Notes: generated from the sequence alone by a model not told the origin. A stretch of 64,000 bases of DNA from CAVSUB01 sp963816725 (GCA_963816725.1 CAWFMC010000008.1:568293-632292); one strand, 5' to 3'. Shown: positions 43,727 to 53,471, counted from the first letter of the stretch. Numbers and translations are program-made.

Positions 43727-44369
43727 CGTCCGCGTGCTCATCGCCGACGATCACCCGATCTTCCGCCAGGGCTTGCGCCTGATCATCGACGCGCATCGGG
43801 AGTTCACGGTCGTTGGCGAAGCCGCGGACGGTGGACAGGCGCTCGACCGCCTCCAGCACGGCGACGTGACCGTCGCGGTGCTCGACGTCACGATGCCGGT
43901 GCAGGACGGCTTCGCCGTTGCGCGCCAGGTGCGCGAGCGGCGGCTGCCGACCGCGCTCGTCTTCCTCACCATGCACAAGGACGAGCACTATCTCAACGCC
44001 GCTCTCGATCTGGGCGTGCGAGGCTACGTCCTGAAGGACAACGCGACTACCGAGATCGTGGACTGCGTCCGGGCGGTGGCGGGCGGCGGCGAGTACATCA
44101 GCCCGACGTTGTCGTCGTTGCTCATCCGCCGCCGTTCACGGGCGGCCACGCTGGCGGAGCAGAAGCCGGCGATCGAGCAGCTCACGCCCGCCGAGCGCCG
44201 CATCCTCGTGCTCATCGCCGACGGCCTCACCAGCCGCGGGATCGCGGCGCAGCTCGGCATCGGCGTGCGCACGGTCGAGCACCATCGGAACAACGTCGCG
44301 GTGAAGCTCGAGCTCCGCGGCAGCCATGCCCTCACGAAGTTCGCCATCAAGCACCAATCAGACCTGTAG
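43719..44369 (+). CDS. NarL/FixJ-type response regulator
   Basis: A 216-residue regulator, cognate to the overlapping propeller sensor kinase. The receiver has DDHPIFRQGLRL, the phospho-acceptor Asp in VAVLDVTMP (near 55), Thr in FLTMHKDEH and Lys in GYVLKDNAT. The LuxR-type DNA-binding domain begins near 150: QLTPAERRILVLIADGLTSR, GIAAQLGIGVRTVEHHRNNV. The target genes are unknown. Confidence 0.93.
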   Translation: MRDVRVLIADDHPIFRQGLRLIIDAHREFTVVGEAADGGQALDRLQHGDVTVAVLDVTMPVQDGFAVARQVRERRLPTALVFLTMHKDEHYLNAALDLGVRGYVLKDNATTEIVDCVRAVAGGGEYISPTLSSLLIRRRSRAATLAEQKPAIEQLTPAERRILVLIADGLTSRGIAAQLGIGVRTVEHHRNNVAVKLELRGSHALTKFAIKHQSDL

Positions 44370-44407
44370 CGGCTGACGAACGCACTCTGAACGCCACGTC
44401 ACTTGCG

Positions 44408-44427
44408 CCGGCCGTGTTCGCGGCCGG
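44408..44427 (+). terminator. GC-rich hairpin after the NarL-type regulator
   Basis: Perfect 7-bp arms CCGGCCG and CGGCCGG enclose a 6-base loop, 39 bases after the stop. There is no T-run, so intrinsic termination is doubtful. Confidence 0.35.
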
Positions 44428-44628
44428 TTCGGGAGTGGCGTCCGATCCGCTTCGAGTGCCTCCAGCGTCGTGTCGTGCCGCCACGCTCTCGCGCGACATC
44501 CGTACGACTACCGAGCCGAATTCGCAGACCTACCGCTGACGCGAGGGTAGACACCTCTGTGTTCAGCGCCGCCCACAGCCGGCATCATCCCCCGCATCAC
44601 GCCGACCCGGGCAGCAGGGAACAGTCGC

Positions 44629-44994
44629 ATGACCGTCTTGATCGTCGACGACAGCCCGGCGTTTCGCGCGTTGATCAGGACCGTTCTGGCCGGCCTCGCG
44701 GACGACGTGAACGAGTGTGCCGATGGCGACGAGGCAGTCGCCGCCTACGTCGCGCGGCGGCCCGACTGGGTGCTGATGGACCTGCAGATGGCGCGGATAG
44801 GCGGCCTCGAAGCGACGCGCCGCCTGATCGCCCAGGACCCGCGTGCGCGCGTGCTCATCGTGACGGATTACGACGACGTCCACTGGCGGGCGGCAGCGGC
44901 CGGCGCCGGCGCGTGCGGGTACGTGCTGAAACAGGACGTGCTCGAAGTACGCCGGCTGCTGGCCCTGGCTGCCTCGGGGCGTGTCGCCGGGTAG
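44629..44994 (+). CDS. Stand-alone response-regulator receiver
   Basis: A 121-residue CheY-like receiver with no output domain. Acidic pocket DDSPAFRALI, phospho-acceptor Asp near residue 52 in WVLMDLQMA, and conserved Lys in CGYVLKQDVLE. The Thr/Ser switch is T in VLIVTDYDD. It could pass phosphate between the two kinases flanking this region or regulate by binding. It has its own 260-base upstream region. Confidence 0.88.
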   Translation: MTVLIVDDSPAFRALIRTVLAGLADDVNECADGDEAVAAYVARRPDWVLMDLQMARIGGLEATRRLIAQDPRARVLIVTDYDDVHWRAAAAGAGACGYVLKQDVLEVRRLLALAASGRVAG

Positions 44995-45088
44995 CCGGTG
45001 ACGCACCGGTCGGACGCTGTCCACCGACGGGGGCGACGATCGCTGGCCGACATCTCGGACTGAATCACACAAGAAACGGAGCTTGATC

Positions 45089-46378
45089 ATGGGAGCAACC
45101 ACAGCACGCCGCGCGTCTCGCGTGCCGCGTGTCATCAGCGGTCTCCTCGCGGCAGGTCTGCTGCTGGGCGTGACAATGGCGTTCGTCGACAAGCCCGAGC
45201 AGACGTTGCTCGTGTGGGCGGCGGACCAGGCGCATCTGGCGCCCGATTTCGTCGCCGTGATTGACTTCGACCGCCGCTCGCCGACTTACGGCAAGCTCCT
45301 GAATACCGTGCCGCTGTCCGGCACGAACGCGGTCGGAAACGAGCCGCATCATGTCGGCATCTCGCACGACGGCCGGACGATGGCCCTGGGCGGGTTGCTC
45401 AGCGTGTTGCGCGGGCAGGATCAGGTCTTCTTCTTCGACGTGAGCGATCCGCGCCAGCCGACGTTCCTGCACTCGAACAACCCGCCGCAGGCGTCGATCA
45501 CCGATGAACTGGTCCCGCTCAGCAACGGCGGCTTCCTGGTGACGTTCATGGGTGGACCCGGCGGCTCCGCTCCGGGACGGGTCGTGGAGTATGACGCCGA
45601 CCTCGCGTTCGTCAAGGCGTGGCCGGCCACACTGCCGACCGACGGCTTCAATCCCCACGGCATCGCCATTGACGAGGCGCACAATCTCATGCTGACGAGC
45701 GACTTCATCTGTCCGCTGCGCACGCTGCACGTCCACGGCGGTGACGCGGCGGACCTGCGCGGCAGCGTCAGGGTGTGGAACCTCGCCAGTCGGACCATCA
45801 CCAGGACCATTCCCGTCGGCCACCCGGGACATGCGGCCGGCACCATGGAAGTGCAGTTGATTCCGCGCGATCAGCGGCTGCGGGCCTACACGGCCGGGAT
45901 GACCGACGACACCCTCTATCTCCTGGATCTGCAGGAAGGGACGTCGACGGCGGTGTTCGACTTCGGCATCTTCTCGACCCCGAGCGCGCCCGCCATGCCG
46001 CAGTTGTTCCGGATGAACAAGCAGGGCACGCGTTTGTTCGTGACCCTCAACGGCGCCGGCAAGGTCCTCATGTTCAACATCGCGCGTCCCAATCACCCCG
46101 AGCTGATGAGTGCCATCGATCTCGGCCCCGCTTCGGGACCGCATTACGTGCAGCTCACGAACGACGACAAGCGTCTCGTCGTGACCGACTACTTCCTGGT
46201 CGAGGACATGGCTCCCGGCGGCGTCGTGCGCGTCGACGGCGACCACAAGATCCACGTGATCGACGTGCACGGTGACCGGCTGGAGCTGGATACGCGCTTC
46301 GACCTCGATTTCAACCGCGACATACCCAGCGGTCCCGCACGCCCGCACGGCGTGGCCATCTTCCCGGCGCGCGAATAG
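45089..46378 (+). CDS. SBP56/SELENBP1-like beta-propeller protein
   Basis: A 429-residue protein with a GGAG ribosome site 7 bases before the chosen ATG and an N-terminal signal (ISGLLAAGLLLGVTMAFV). The body resembles the selenium-binding protein/methanethiol oxidase family: DFVAVIDFDRRSPTYGKLLN, NEPHHVGISHDGRT, TDGFNPHGIAIDEAHN, SGPHYVQLTNDDKR and RPHGVAIF. The repeated His-Gly and His-His sites match metal-binding positions of the propeller. Only one Cys (SDFICPLRTL) is seen. The substrate is unknown; the signal suggests periplasmic action. Confidence 0.75.
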   Translation: MGATTARRASRVPRVISGLLAAGLLLGVTMAFVDKPEQTLLVWAADQAHLAPDFVAVIDFDRRSPTYGKLLNTVPLSGTNAVGNEPHHVGISHDGRTMALGGLLSVLRGQDQVFFFDVSDPRQPTFLHSNNPPQASITDELVPLSNGGFLVTFMGGPGGSAPGRVVEYDADLAFVKAWPATLPTDGFNPHGIAIDEAHNLMLTSDFICPLRTLHVHGGDAADLRGSVRVWNLASRTITRTIPVGHPGHAAGTMEVQLIPRDQRLRAYTAGMTDDTLYLLDLQEGTSTAVFDFGIFSTPSAPAMPQLFRMNKQGTRLFVTLNGAGKVLMFNIARPNHPELMSAIDLGPASGPHYVQLTNDDKRLVVTDYFLVEDMAPGGVVRVDGDHKIHVIDVHGDRLELDTRFDLDFNRDIPSGPARPHGVAIFPARE

Positions 46379-46592
46379 GAGGACGCCCCGGAGGTCTCCG
46401 AGGCGGTTCGTGCCGCCTGGTGCGGCAGGCGCTCGAAACGGACGTGAGTCAGCGCGCTGCCACCTCCGCCGAGATGAGGACAGCAGCGCCGGGATCAGTG
46501 AGGTTCCCGCAAGGACTGTTGGCGCAGCGCAGCAGGCGGCGGTATGCTCCGCGTCGAGATTGCCGCGGAGTGACCGAGGAGAGTCTGTGCGC

Positions 46593-48311
46593 ATGACGAG
46601 TGTGAGCGCGGTGGTGATCGCCAGCGCAGGGATGCTTCTGGCGACATCGCAGATCACGAGTACGGCCGGGGCCCAGGGGCAGACCGCCGTCGCGCCGGCG
46701 CCCAGCCGCACGTTGACCGAGGCTGACTGTACGGCTGACCGCCTGGGGACCGCGATCCCGCGCGAAGCGATCGGTGAGCCCGTGTCGGCGGTCACATTGA
46801 GCGTGCCCGCGTGGACGGCGGTGAGTGGCGCGGGCTACTGCACCGTGACCGGCTCGATGGCGCCGATCGATCCCGCACCAACGGCGCGCGCGATCACGTT
46901 CCGGGTCGTCCTGCCGGCGGCCTGGGACGGACGCGCCATGCAGCTCGGGGGCGGCGGAATGAACGGGGTCATCCCGAACCTGACCGGGGCGATCGACGGG
47001 GGCCCCAATGGTCCGGCGCGCGGGGTCGTCACCTATGGCAGCGACTCCGGCCACCAGATGGGCCCGAACACGTCGGTGGACTGGGTGACGAACGACGAGG
47101 CGATCAAGAACCTCGGCTTCATGCAGATGAAGAAGACGCATGACGCCGCGATGGTGCTGATCGAGCGCGCCTACGGATCGCGGCCACGCTTCACCTATTA
47201 CGTCGGCACGTCCCAGGGCGGACGCGAGGCCCTTACCGTCGCGCAGCGCTATCCCGGCGACTACGACGGCATCGTCGCCAACGTGCCGATCGTCAACTTC
47301 TCGTCGCTGATGCTCGGGCCGGAGCTGATCCGGATTCACGAGAAGCCGCTGGCCAACTGGGTCACGCGGGCGAAGACAGAGGCAATCAAGGCTGAATTCG
47401 TGCGACAGTGCGACCGCCTCGACGGCCTGGTCGACGGCGTGATGAACAACTACGTCGCGTGCCGGGCGATTTTCGACGTCGCCCAGGGCCTCCCCAACCG
47501 ATCCCCGTGGTCGGCCAAGCGCTGCCCGAACAACATCGATCCGAACCCGACGGACACCACCCCGGCAGCCTGCCTCACGGACGGACAGATCTCGACGCTG
47601 CAGATGGTCTACTCGCGCTACACGTTTGCCACGCCGCTCGCCAACGGCGTTCGCACGTTCGGGATGTGGGTGCCGACGACCGATCCGTCGGGCAGCGGGC
47701 TGATCGTCGATCAGCGATTCATCGGCCAGGAAGGTGCCGGCCCCGACGCCCGCATGCATTCGCATCTGGGCGTTCTCGGAGTCACCGGGTTTCTGATGAA
47801 GGATCCAGCGGCGAATCCGCTGAGTTACGTCGAGGGCGGACCCCTGAACGCCCGACGGCAGGAGCTGTCGGCGTGGCTGGACAGCACCAATCCGGACCTG
47901 TCGGCGTTCCAGCGGCGCGGCGGCAAGATGATCGTCACGATCGGTACGGACGATACCCTCGCCTCACCCGGGTCGCAACTCGATTACTACCAGGCCGTGC
48001 TCGATCGCATGGGCCGCGCCACGGTCGATGGCTTCGCGCGCCTGTTCGTCATCCCGCAGGCCAATCACGGACTCCAGGGCCGGACCGCCGCGGTGGACGG
48101 CGACGGCAAGGCCCAGCCAGTCACGCCGATTCCCAACACCTACGGCAGGATCGCGCTCCTCACGGACTGGGTCGAACGCGGCGTCACGCCGCCTCCGAGC
48201 GTCATCGTCAAGGCGGGTGAGAAGTCGATGCCGCTGTGTGGGTACCCGCAGCATCCGCACTACGTCAGCGGTCCGCCGGACGCCGCGGCGTCGTATCGCT
48301 GCCAGGAGTAG
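46593..48311 (+). CDS. Tannase/feruloyl-esterase family protein
   Basis: A 572-residue exported esterase of the tannase family. The ATG lies 9 bases after GAGGAGAG and gives a signal peptide (AVVIASAGMLLATSQI). The triad is the Ser near 207 in YYVGTSQGGREAL, an Asp near 453 in VTIGTDDTLASPG, and the His near 492 in PQANHGLQG. In this family Cys normally flanks both Ser and His (CS-D-HC); here they are Thr and Gly, so both halves of the disulfide are absent. It probably hydrolyses a phenolic or other carboxylic ester in the periplasm. Confidence 0.87.
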   Translation: MTSVSAVVIASAGMLLATSQITSTAGAQGQTAVAPAPSRTLTEADCTADRLGTAIPREAIGEPVSAVTLSVPAWTAVSGAGYCTVTGSMAPIDPAPTARAITFRVVLPAAWDGRAMQLGGGGMNGVIPNLTGAIDGGPNGPARGVVTYGSDSGHQMGPNTSVDWVTNDEAIKNLGFMQMKKTHDAAMVLIERAYGSRPRFTYYVGTSQGGREALTVAQRYPGDYDGIVANVPIVNFSSLMLGPELIRIHEKPLANWVTRAKTEAIKAEFVRQCDRLDGLVDGVMNNYVACRAIFDVAQGLPNRSPWSAKRCPNNIDPNPTDTTPAACLTDGQISTLQMVYSRYTFATPLANGVRTFGMWVPTTDPSGSGLIVDQRFIGQEGAGPDARMHSHLGVLGVTGFLMKDPAANPLSYVEGGPLNARRQELSAWLDSTNPDLSAFQRRGGKMIVTIGTDDTLASPGSQLDYYQAVLDRMGRATVDGFARLFVIPQANHGLQGRTAAVDGDGKAQPVTPIPNTYGRIALLTDWVERGVTPPPSVIVKAGEKSMPLCGYPQHPHYVSGPPDAAASYRCQE

Positions 48312-48517
48312 AGGGGGGAGCGGCGACCACACGCCGCGGACCTTTCGTGAGCCACCGACTCGCACGCCCCGCCGCCCCCAGGCCGCCAGATTCCAGGATG
48401 GGCCATGGGCGGCATCTAGCCGATGCGGCGGGACATGCCCCCACCAGGGTCCGAGCGCCCCAGCCTCTTCACACCGTTTTACAAGCGGTTCGGGCGAACG
48501 GCGCTATTCTCTTCGCC

Positions 48518-50581
48518 GTGGGCACATCCTGGGGACTGGCGAGTAGCCTGCCGCTGCGGGGGATGGTTGTCCTCATCCTGGCTCCGGGTCTGGCTCTCGG
48601 CTACTCTGGATTCCGTACGCTGGCGGAGCGAGAGCAAAGCCTCCGGACCAACTACAACGCCACCACTACTCTCGTCCGTGACCGTCTCGTCGCCGAGCTG
48701 ACGCGTCTCGAATCCTCCGTGCCTTTCGCGTCCGGGCAGTCCGAGCTGGCTCTCATCGAGTCGAAGGAGGATTGGCTCGAAGCGCCGTTCATCCTGCGCG
48801 GCGATCGCAGCGTGACAATGGCGAGGCTGCAGGCGGGAGTGGCGTCGCACGTGCCGGCTGTGCCCGGCGGCATGGCGGCCGTCGCCGCTCTGGTGAGGAG
48901 TGCAGAACACCAGGAGTTCGTCGGCAACGACCTGCACACGGCACTGGCACTCTACCGTCGAGCGCTGACGCGAGTGCCCGGAACCTCGGTGGCAGCGCGA
49001 GCGTTCCTGCTGACGAGAGTTGGCCGCACCTTGTTCAAGCTTGAACGGTTTGCGGAAGGCATCTCCGAATATCGCCGCGCTGAATCCATGGCTGGAGACG
49101 CGCTGGATGGTAACGGTCTTCCTTTTGCTCTCATCGCGCTGCTGCAAGTCATCGACGGTTACGGCGCCCTGAACCAGCCGGAGGCTGTAGCGGAGGCCCA
49201 GCAGCAGCTCGCGGGCCGCGTTCTCAACTATCCGTGGGACGTTGATGACGGGTATGTGCAACACCTCACCCGCGTCCTAGACGGTCTTTCGCCGGCTGAT
49301 AAGCGAGGGCGCGCGCGCGTCGCCGCACTGGTGCGGCAGTCAGCGGAACTGGAGTGGGTTCGCACGGACGTATATCCGCAACTGGTGGCGCAGCTGAGGG
49401 GCGCCGAACCACACTCCACCGAGTGGCGCCATGCAGTTATCGCTACCGCGCATCCCACTTTGATTGCCTACCGGATTCACCTTGCTGGACGGCCGGCATT
49501 GCCCGAGCTGTTCGCGTTCCGCGTGCGTCTCGATTATGTCAGTGGCCCACTGCTCGCGCAGGTCCTCAAGACTGTCGACCTCGGCAGCGATCTCCATGTG
49601 TCTCTCACGAGTGGTGACGGTTTGAGCAGTCAAACGCCCGCTACGAACCCGCTCGCAACAGCGCAACTGCTACCTGCAACGGCTCAGTGGCAGGTCGCGC
49701 TACTGGACAAGGGCGGTCGATCGATACCGCAGCTCGTGGCGCGTGAAGGATGGACGTACGGCGCGCTGGTCGCCGGCATGATGGCCGTGATGGGCCTGGG
49801 GGTGACGCTCACGGTGCGCGCGTCAGCCGAAGCCACGGCACTCGCACGGGCCAGGAGCGATTTCGTATCCAACGTCTCCCACGAACTGAAGACCCCTCTC
49901 GCGCTCATCCGTATGTTCGGAGAGACGCTCGAAAGCGGGATCGTCGCCGATCCGGTGAAGCGTGACGAGTTCTACGGCATCATCCGCCGCGAGAGTGAAC
50001 GGCTCACGCATCTCATCGACAATGTCCTGGATCTGAACCGAATCGACCGCGGCACGAAACGCTACGACATCAGATCGCGTGATCTGGTCGAGACGGCCCA
50101 AGCCGCGCTGGATGCCTATCGCCCGATGTTCGATCGGATGGGGTTCCGGGTGGAAACCACGTTTCCAGACTCGCCCGTTATCGTTTCCATCGATCGCGAT
50201 GCGGTCATTCAGTCGCTGGTCAACCTGTTCCAGAACGTCATCAAATACTCTGATACCGCACGGTTCGTGAGCGTCACGGTGATACGCAGCGATGCCGGGG
50301 TGTCGGTGGCGGTCGCCGACCGAGGCGTCGGCATCGCGGCGGACCAGATCGACCGGATTTTCGAGAGGTACTACCGTGTGCCGCATACGGCCGTCGCAGT
50401 GCCAGCCGGCAGCGGCCTCGGCCTCGCGCTCGTGAAGCACACGATCGACGCGCATGGTGGGCGTGTCGAGGTCCAGAGCGCTCCAGGCGAGGGAAGCACG
50501 TTCACCCTGGTGCTGCCCGTCGTCGCGACGCTGGCGGCTGCCGTGACGCTCCCGAGCAATCCCAGGCGAGTTGGTGCCTAA
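48518..50581 (+). CDS. Membrane sensor histidine kinase with large extracytoplasmic domain
   Basis: About 687 residues from the GTG chosen; the frame is open upstream but overlaps the tannase gene, and an ATG at 48563 is an alternative. A first membrane segment (GMVVLILAPGLALGYSGF) is followed by a sensor region of about 380 residues with TPR-like helices (LALYRRALTRVPGTSVAARA). A second helix (GALVAGMMAVMGLGVTLTV) precedes the kinase: phospho-His in SNVSHELKTPLAL (near 455), N box LVNLFQNVIKYSD, G boxes VADRGVGIA and SGLGLALVK. The regulator gene follows two bases after the stop. Confidence 0.88.
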   Translation: MGTSWGLASSLPLRGMVVLILAPGLALGYSGFRTLAEREQSLRTNYNATTTLVRDRLVAELTRLESSVPFASGQSELALIESKEDWLEAPFILRGDRSVTMARLQAGVASHVPAVPGGMAAVAALVRSAEHQEFVGNDLHTALALYRRALTRVPGTSVAARAFLLTRVGRTLFKLERFAEGISEYRRAESMAGDALDGNGLPFALIALLQVIDGYGALNQPEAVAEAQQQLAGRVLNYPWDVDDGYVQHLTRVLDGLSPADKRGRARVAALVRQSAELEWVRTDVYPQLVAQLRGAEPHSTEWRHAVIATAHPTLIAYRIHLAGRPALPELFAFRVRLDYVSGPLLAQVLKTVDLGSDLHVSLTSGDGLSSQTPATNPLATAQLLPATAQWQVALLDKGGRSIPQLVAREGWTYGALVAGMMAVMGLGVTLTVRASAEATALARARSDFVSNVSHELKTPLALIRMFGETLESGIVADPVKRDEFYGIIRRESERLTHLIDNVLDLNRIDRGTKRYDIRSRDLVETAQAALDAYRPMFDRMGFRVETTFPDSPVIVSIDRDAVIQSLVNLFQNVIKYSDTARFVSVTVIRSDAGVSVAVADRGVGIAADQIDRIFERYYRVPHTAVAVPAGSGLGLALVKHTIDAHGGRVEVQSAPGEGSTFTLVLPVVATLAAAVTLPSNPRRVGA

Positions 50582-50583
50582 TT

Positions 50584-51264
50584 ATGTCGCGCATTCTCAT
50601 CGTCGAAGATGAAATGGAGATGGCCCGCGGGCTCCAGTACAACCTCCAGGCGCGTGGCTATGAGGTCATCCTGGCGGCTGACGGCGAAACCGGCTACCGG
50701 GCCGCCCTGGCGCAACGCCCCGACTTGCTCCTTCTAGACGTGATGTTGCCGAAGCGAGACGGCTACGACGTCTGCCGTGCGCTCCGGAAAGTCGATCCGG
50801 CGCTGCCAGTGCTGATGTTGACCGCGCGAGGAGGCGAAGACGATCTCGTCCTGGGCCTGAAGCTCGGGGCCGACGACTATTTGCGGAAGCCGTTCTCGGT
50901 CGCCGAGCTGGTGGCGCGGATCGACGCGCTGCTTCGGCGGTCCGCGAGTGCCAGCGCGAGGTTGCCGCGTGTTGAATTCTCCGGCATCGTGGTGGACTTC
51001 GAGCGCCATCAGGCGACGAGAAGGGGCGAACCTCTGGCGCTCACACCGAAGGAATTCGAGATGGTCCGCTACTTCGCCGCACGGCCCGGCGCAGTTGTGT
51101 CGCGTGATGCGCTACTCAATGCGGTGTGGGGATACACGAGCGCGCCAAATACGAGAACGGTCGACACGCACATCGTGAAGCTGCGGCAGAAGCTCGAAGA
51201 AACGCCGTGGGCGCCGAAACACCTCCTGACCGTACACGGCGTTGGATACACGTTCGTGCCGTAG
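50584..51264 (+). CDS. OmpR/PhoB-type response regulator
   Basis: A 226-residue regulator paired with the upstream kinase. The receiver has ILIVEDEMEMARGL, phospho-acceptor Asp near 52 in LLLDVMLPKRDGYD, and Lys in GADDYLRKPFSVAEL. The winged helix has LTPKEFEMVRYFAARPGAVV and NTRTVDTHIVKLRQKLEE. This class binds tandem direct repeats; such a repeat (GTCACA twice, 10 bases apart) lies just after its own stop, upstream of the TolB-like gene, making that gene a good target. Confidence 0.94.
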   Translation: MSRILIVEDEMEMARGLQYNLQARGYEVILAADGETGYRAALAQRPDLLLLDVMLPKRDGYDVCRALRKVDPALPVLMLTARGGEDDLVLGLKLGADDYLRKPFSVAELVARIDALLRRSASASARLPRVEFSGIVVDFERHQATRRGEPLALTPKEFEMVRYFAARPGAVVSRDALLNAVWGYTSAPNTRTVDTHIVKLRQKLEETPWAPKHLLTVHGVGYTFVP

Positions 51265-51274
51265 GCCGGCCGAT

Positions 51275-51291
51275 CGTCACAAACTGTCACA
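51275..51291 (+). promoter_or_regulatory. Direct-repeat operator candidate for the OmpR-type regulator
   Basis: GTCACA at 51276 and again at 51286, one helical turn apart, in the context CGTCACAAACTGTCACA. This is very like half a Pho-type box. It lies 70-85 bases before the ATG of the TolB-like gene. The regulator gene ends 11 bases upstream of it. Confidence 0.5.
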
Positions 51292-51359
51292 CTATGTTTG
51301 CGACTTTTGATATCGAACTGCCTACGCTGTGATCCTTCACCTTCACGAGGAGCACAGGC

Positions 51360-53459
51360 ATGAGATTGATCACGATCATGACGCTCGCCGCCAGCATGCT
51401 GACTGGCGCCACACTGGCGCAGGGACAGTCGGCAGCGGACGCATATCAAAGCGCACTGCAGTTGGAAGAGATCAAAGGTGACCTCGACAAAGCCATCCTC
51501 GCGTACAAGAACGTCCTCGAGCGCTTTCCAAACGATCGAGTGACGGCGGCGAAGGCGCAACTGCATCTGGGCTTCTGCTATGAGCGTCTCTCCAGGCCGG
51601 AAGCGCGCGAGGCGTACGAAGCGGTGGTTCGCAATTTCAGTGATCAGCCGGTGTTCGTGGCGCAGGCCAAAGCCCATCTGGCCTCCGTGGCACCGACCTC
51701 CGAAGAGCGGGTCGAATCGGCCGTCGTCTCACGTCAGATGTGGACGGGCGCCGATGTCGATGTAGAAGGCAAGCCGTCGCTGGACGGGCGTTATCTCACG
51801 TACGTCGATTGGACGTCCACCAAAAGCGGCAACGTGGGCATTCGTGATCTGACCACGGGCCAGAACAGACGTCTGACTGACTCACCGGACATGGGGCAGG
51901 GCTATGCGGAATACCCGGTGCTGTCTCCCGAGGGGAAGACGGTAGCCTACACCTGGCACAACTCGGTGCGCCTGATCGGCGTAGACGGATCACGACTGCG
52001 CGTGCTCGTCCCCGAGACAGCCGGACTTTACCCATTCGATCTGGTCTGGTCGCCCGATGGCACCAGGCTCGCGGCGGCCTTCACCGACTACGCAGGAGAC
52101 AAGACTTCGCGCATCGTCCTGATCTCTGTGGTCGACGGCTCGACGACACAGCTCAAGTCCACTGGGTGGCGGTCTCCGGAGCTTGGCGGATTCTCCCCGG
52201 ATGGGAGATTTCTCGTCTTTGCGCTTGGCCGGAGTGCAACCACTGACGATCGGGACATTGTGACGATTGCGATTGACGGCAGCGGTGAAACCGTTGTCGT
52301 GCCAGGCCCGTCGAATGACACGCAGCCGTTATGGACGCCCGATGGCAAGGCGATCATCTTCATGAGCGATCGCTCGGGCAGCCAGGCGCTGTGGGCGATA
52401 CGCGTCGATCGAGGGACCCCGAAGGGATCACCCGAATTGATTCGACCAAACGTGGGGGAGATCTGGCTGCAGGGGTTTACACGGGACGGGTCGTTCTTCT
52501 ACGGCTCGCTCAATCGCGAGACGGACGTCTACGTTGCGACGCTCGATCCTTCGACGCTCGCGGTCATACGAGAACCTGCACCTCTGACCGACCGCTTCGT
52601 CGGCTCAAACGCGGGAGCCACCTGGTCGCCCGACGGCCGGCTCGTGGCGTTCCTGCGCGGAACTGATCGGCGGTCGAAGAGCGTGGTCATCCGCTCAGTT
52701 GGTGATGGCGACGAACGAACGTTGCCGGCCAAAATCATGGACGCGCAGTTTCCAACCCAAAACGGCGTGAGCTGGTTCCCAGACAGCCGCTCGATTCTGT
52801 TGTCCGATACGGATATCGTCAAGCGCAAGTCTACGTTTCGCCGCGTCGATATCGAAACGGGGCAGGAAACGTTGGTGTTCGACGCCACCTATCAGGCTAT
52901 CTGGCCACTCGTCGCGATCGCGCCGGACGGCCGATCGCTCTTCTACACGACGGTGGGGCCGGAAGGGGATCCGGCCGCCAACAATCGGCTGCATCTTATG
53001 CGGCGCGACGTGGACACCGGAACGGAAACCGAACTCTATAGTGCGGTTTCGGATGGTGTCGGGTTCTTCGGGCTGTCGATCTCACCTGACGGGCGACAAC
53101 TCGCCTTCATGGCGAATGTCGGGCCCAATCAAAGGCACCTGTTGACGCTTTCTGCGGGTGGCGGAACTCCAGTGATCGTGTACCGCGGCGATTACACCAA
53201 TCCGCAGCCTCAGTCGACGGTGTGGACGCGCGACGGCAAGCACATTCTGATCAAGGCGGAAGACGGCAAACAGCGGACTCGTGTGTGGGCGGTGCCGGTG
53301 GACGGAGGGCCGGCGCGCCGGCTTGACCTCGCCACCCAGGGCATCGGAAAGATGGACCTCTCGCCGGACGGCAAACAGCTCGCCTTCACGGGATTGAAAC
53401 GCAAGCAAGAGCTTTGGACGATTAAGAACCTGGTGCCGGCGTCTTTCTCGAGAGATTGA
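51360..53459 (+). CDS. Exported TPR plus TolB-type beta-propeller protein
   Basis: A 699-residue protein with a signal peptide (ITIMTLAASMLTGATLAQGQ) and a GAGGAG ribosome site. Residues 25-110 are a TPR/YbgF-like helical repeat (GDLDKAILAYKNVLERFPND, LGFCYERLSRPEAREAYEAV). From about 120 onward there are repeated PD40/TolB blades (SPDGTRLAAAF, FSPDGRFLVFALG, TPDGKAIIFMSDRSGSQ, SPDGKQLAFTGLK). The class is abundant in Acidobacteria and its ligands are unknown. A di-haem peroxidase follows 12 bases downstream, probably in the same transcript. Confidence 0.9.
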   Translation: MRLITIMTLAASMLTGATLAQGQSAADAYQSALQLEEIKGDLDKAILAYKNVLERFPNDRVTAAKAQLHLGFCYERLSRPEAREAYEAVVRNFSDQPVFVAQAKAHLASVAPTSEERVESAVVSRQMWTGADVDVEGKPSLDGRYLTYVDWTSTKSGNVGIRDLTTGQNRRLTDSPDMGQGYAEYPVLSPEGKTVAYTWHNSVRLIGVDGSRLRVLVPETAGLYPFDLVWSPDGTRLAAAFTDYAGDKTSRIVLISVVDGSTTQLKSTGWRSPELGGFSPDGRFLVFALGRSATTDDRDIVTIAIDGSGETVVVPGPSNDTQPLWTPDGKAIIFMSDRSGSQALWAIRVDRGTPKGSPELIRPNVGEIWLQGFTRDGSFFYGSLNRETDVYVATLDPSTLAVIREPAPLTDRFVGSNAGATWSPDGRLVAFLRGTDRRSKSVVIRSVGDGDERTLPAKIMDAQFPTQNGVSWFPDSRSILLSDTDIVKRKSTFRRVDIETGQETLVFDATYQAIWPLVAIAPDGRSLFYTTVGPEGDPAANNRLHLMRRDVDTGTETELYSAVSDGVGFFGLSISPDGRQLAFMANVGPNQRHLLTLSAGGGTPVIVYRGDYTNPQPQSTVWTRDGKHILIKAEDGKQRTRVWAVPVDGGPARRLDLATQGIGKMDLSPDGKQLAFTGLKRKQELWTIKNLVPASFSRD

Positions 53460-53471
53460 GGCGGTGTCCTG

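Noticed and set aside
45065..46795. 576-residue minus-strand frame antisense to the SBP56-like gene
   Set aside because: Covers a recognised gene with a good ribosome site; its own translation has no family features.
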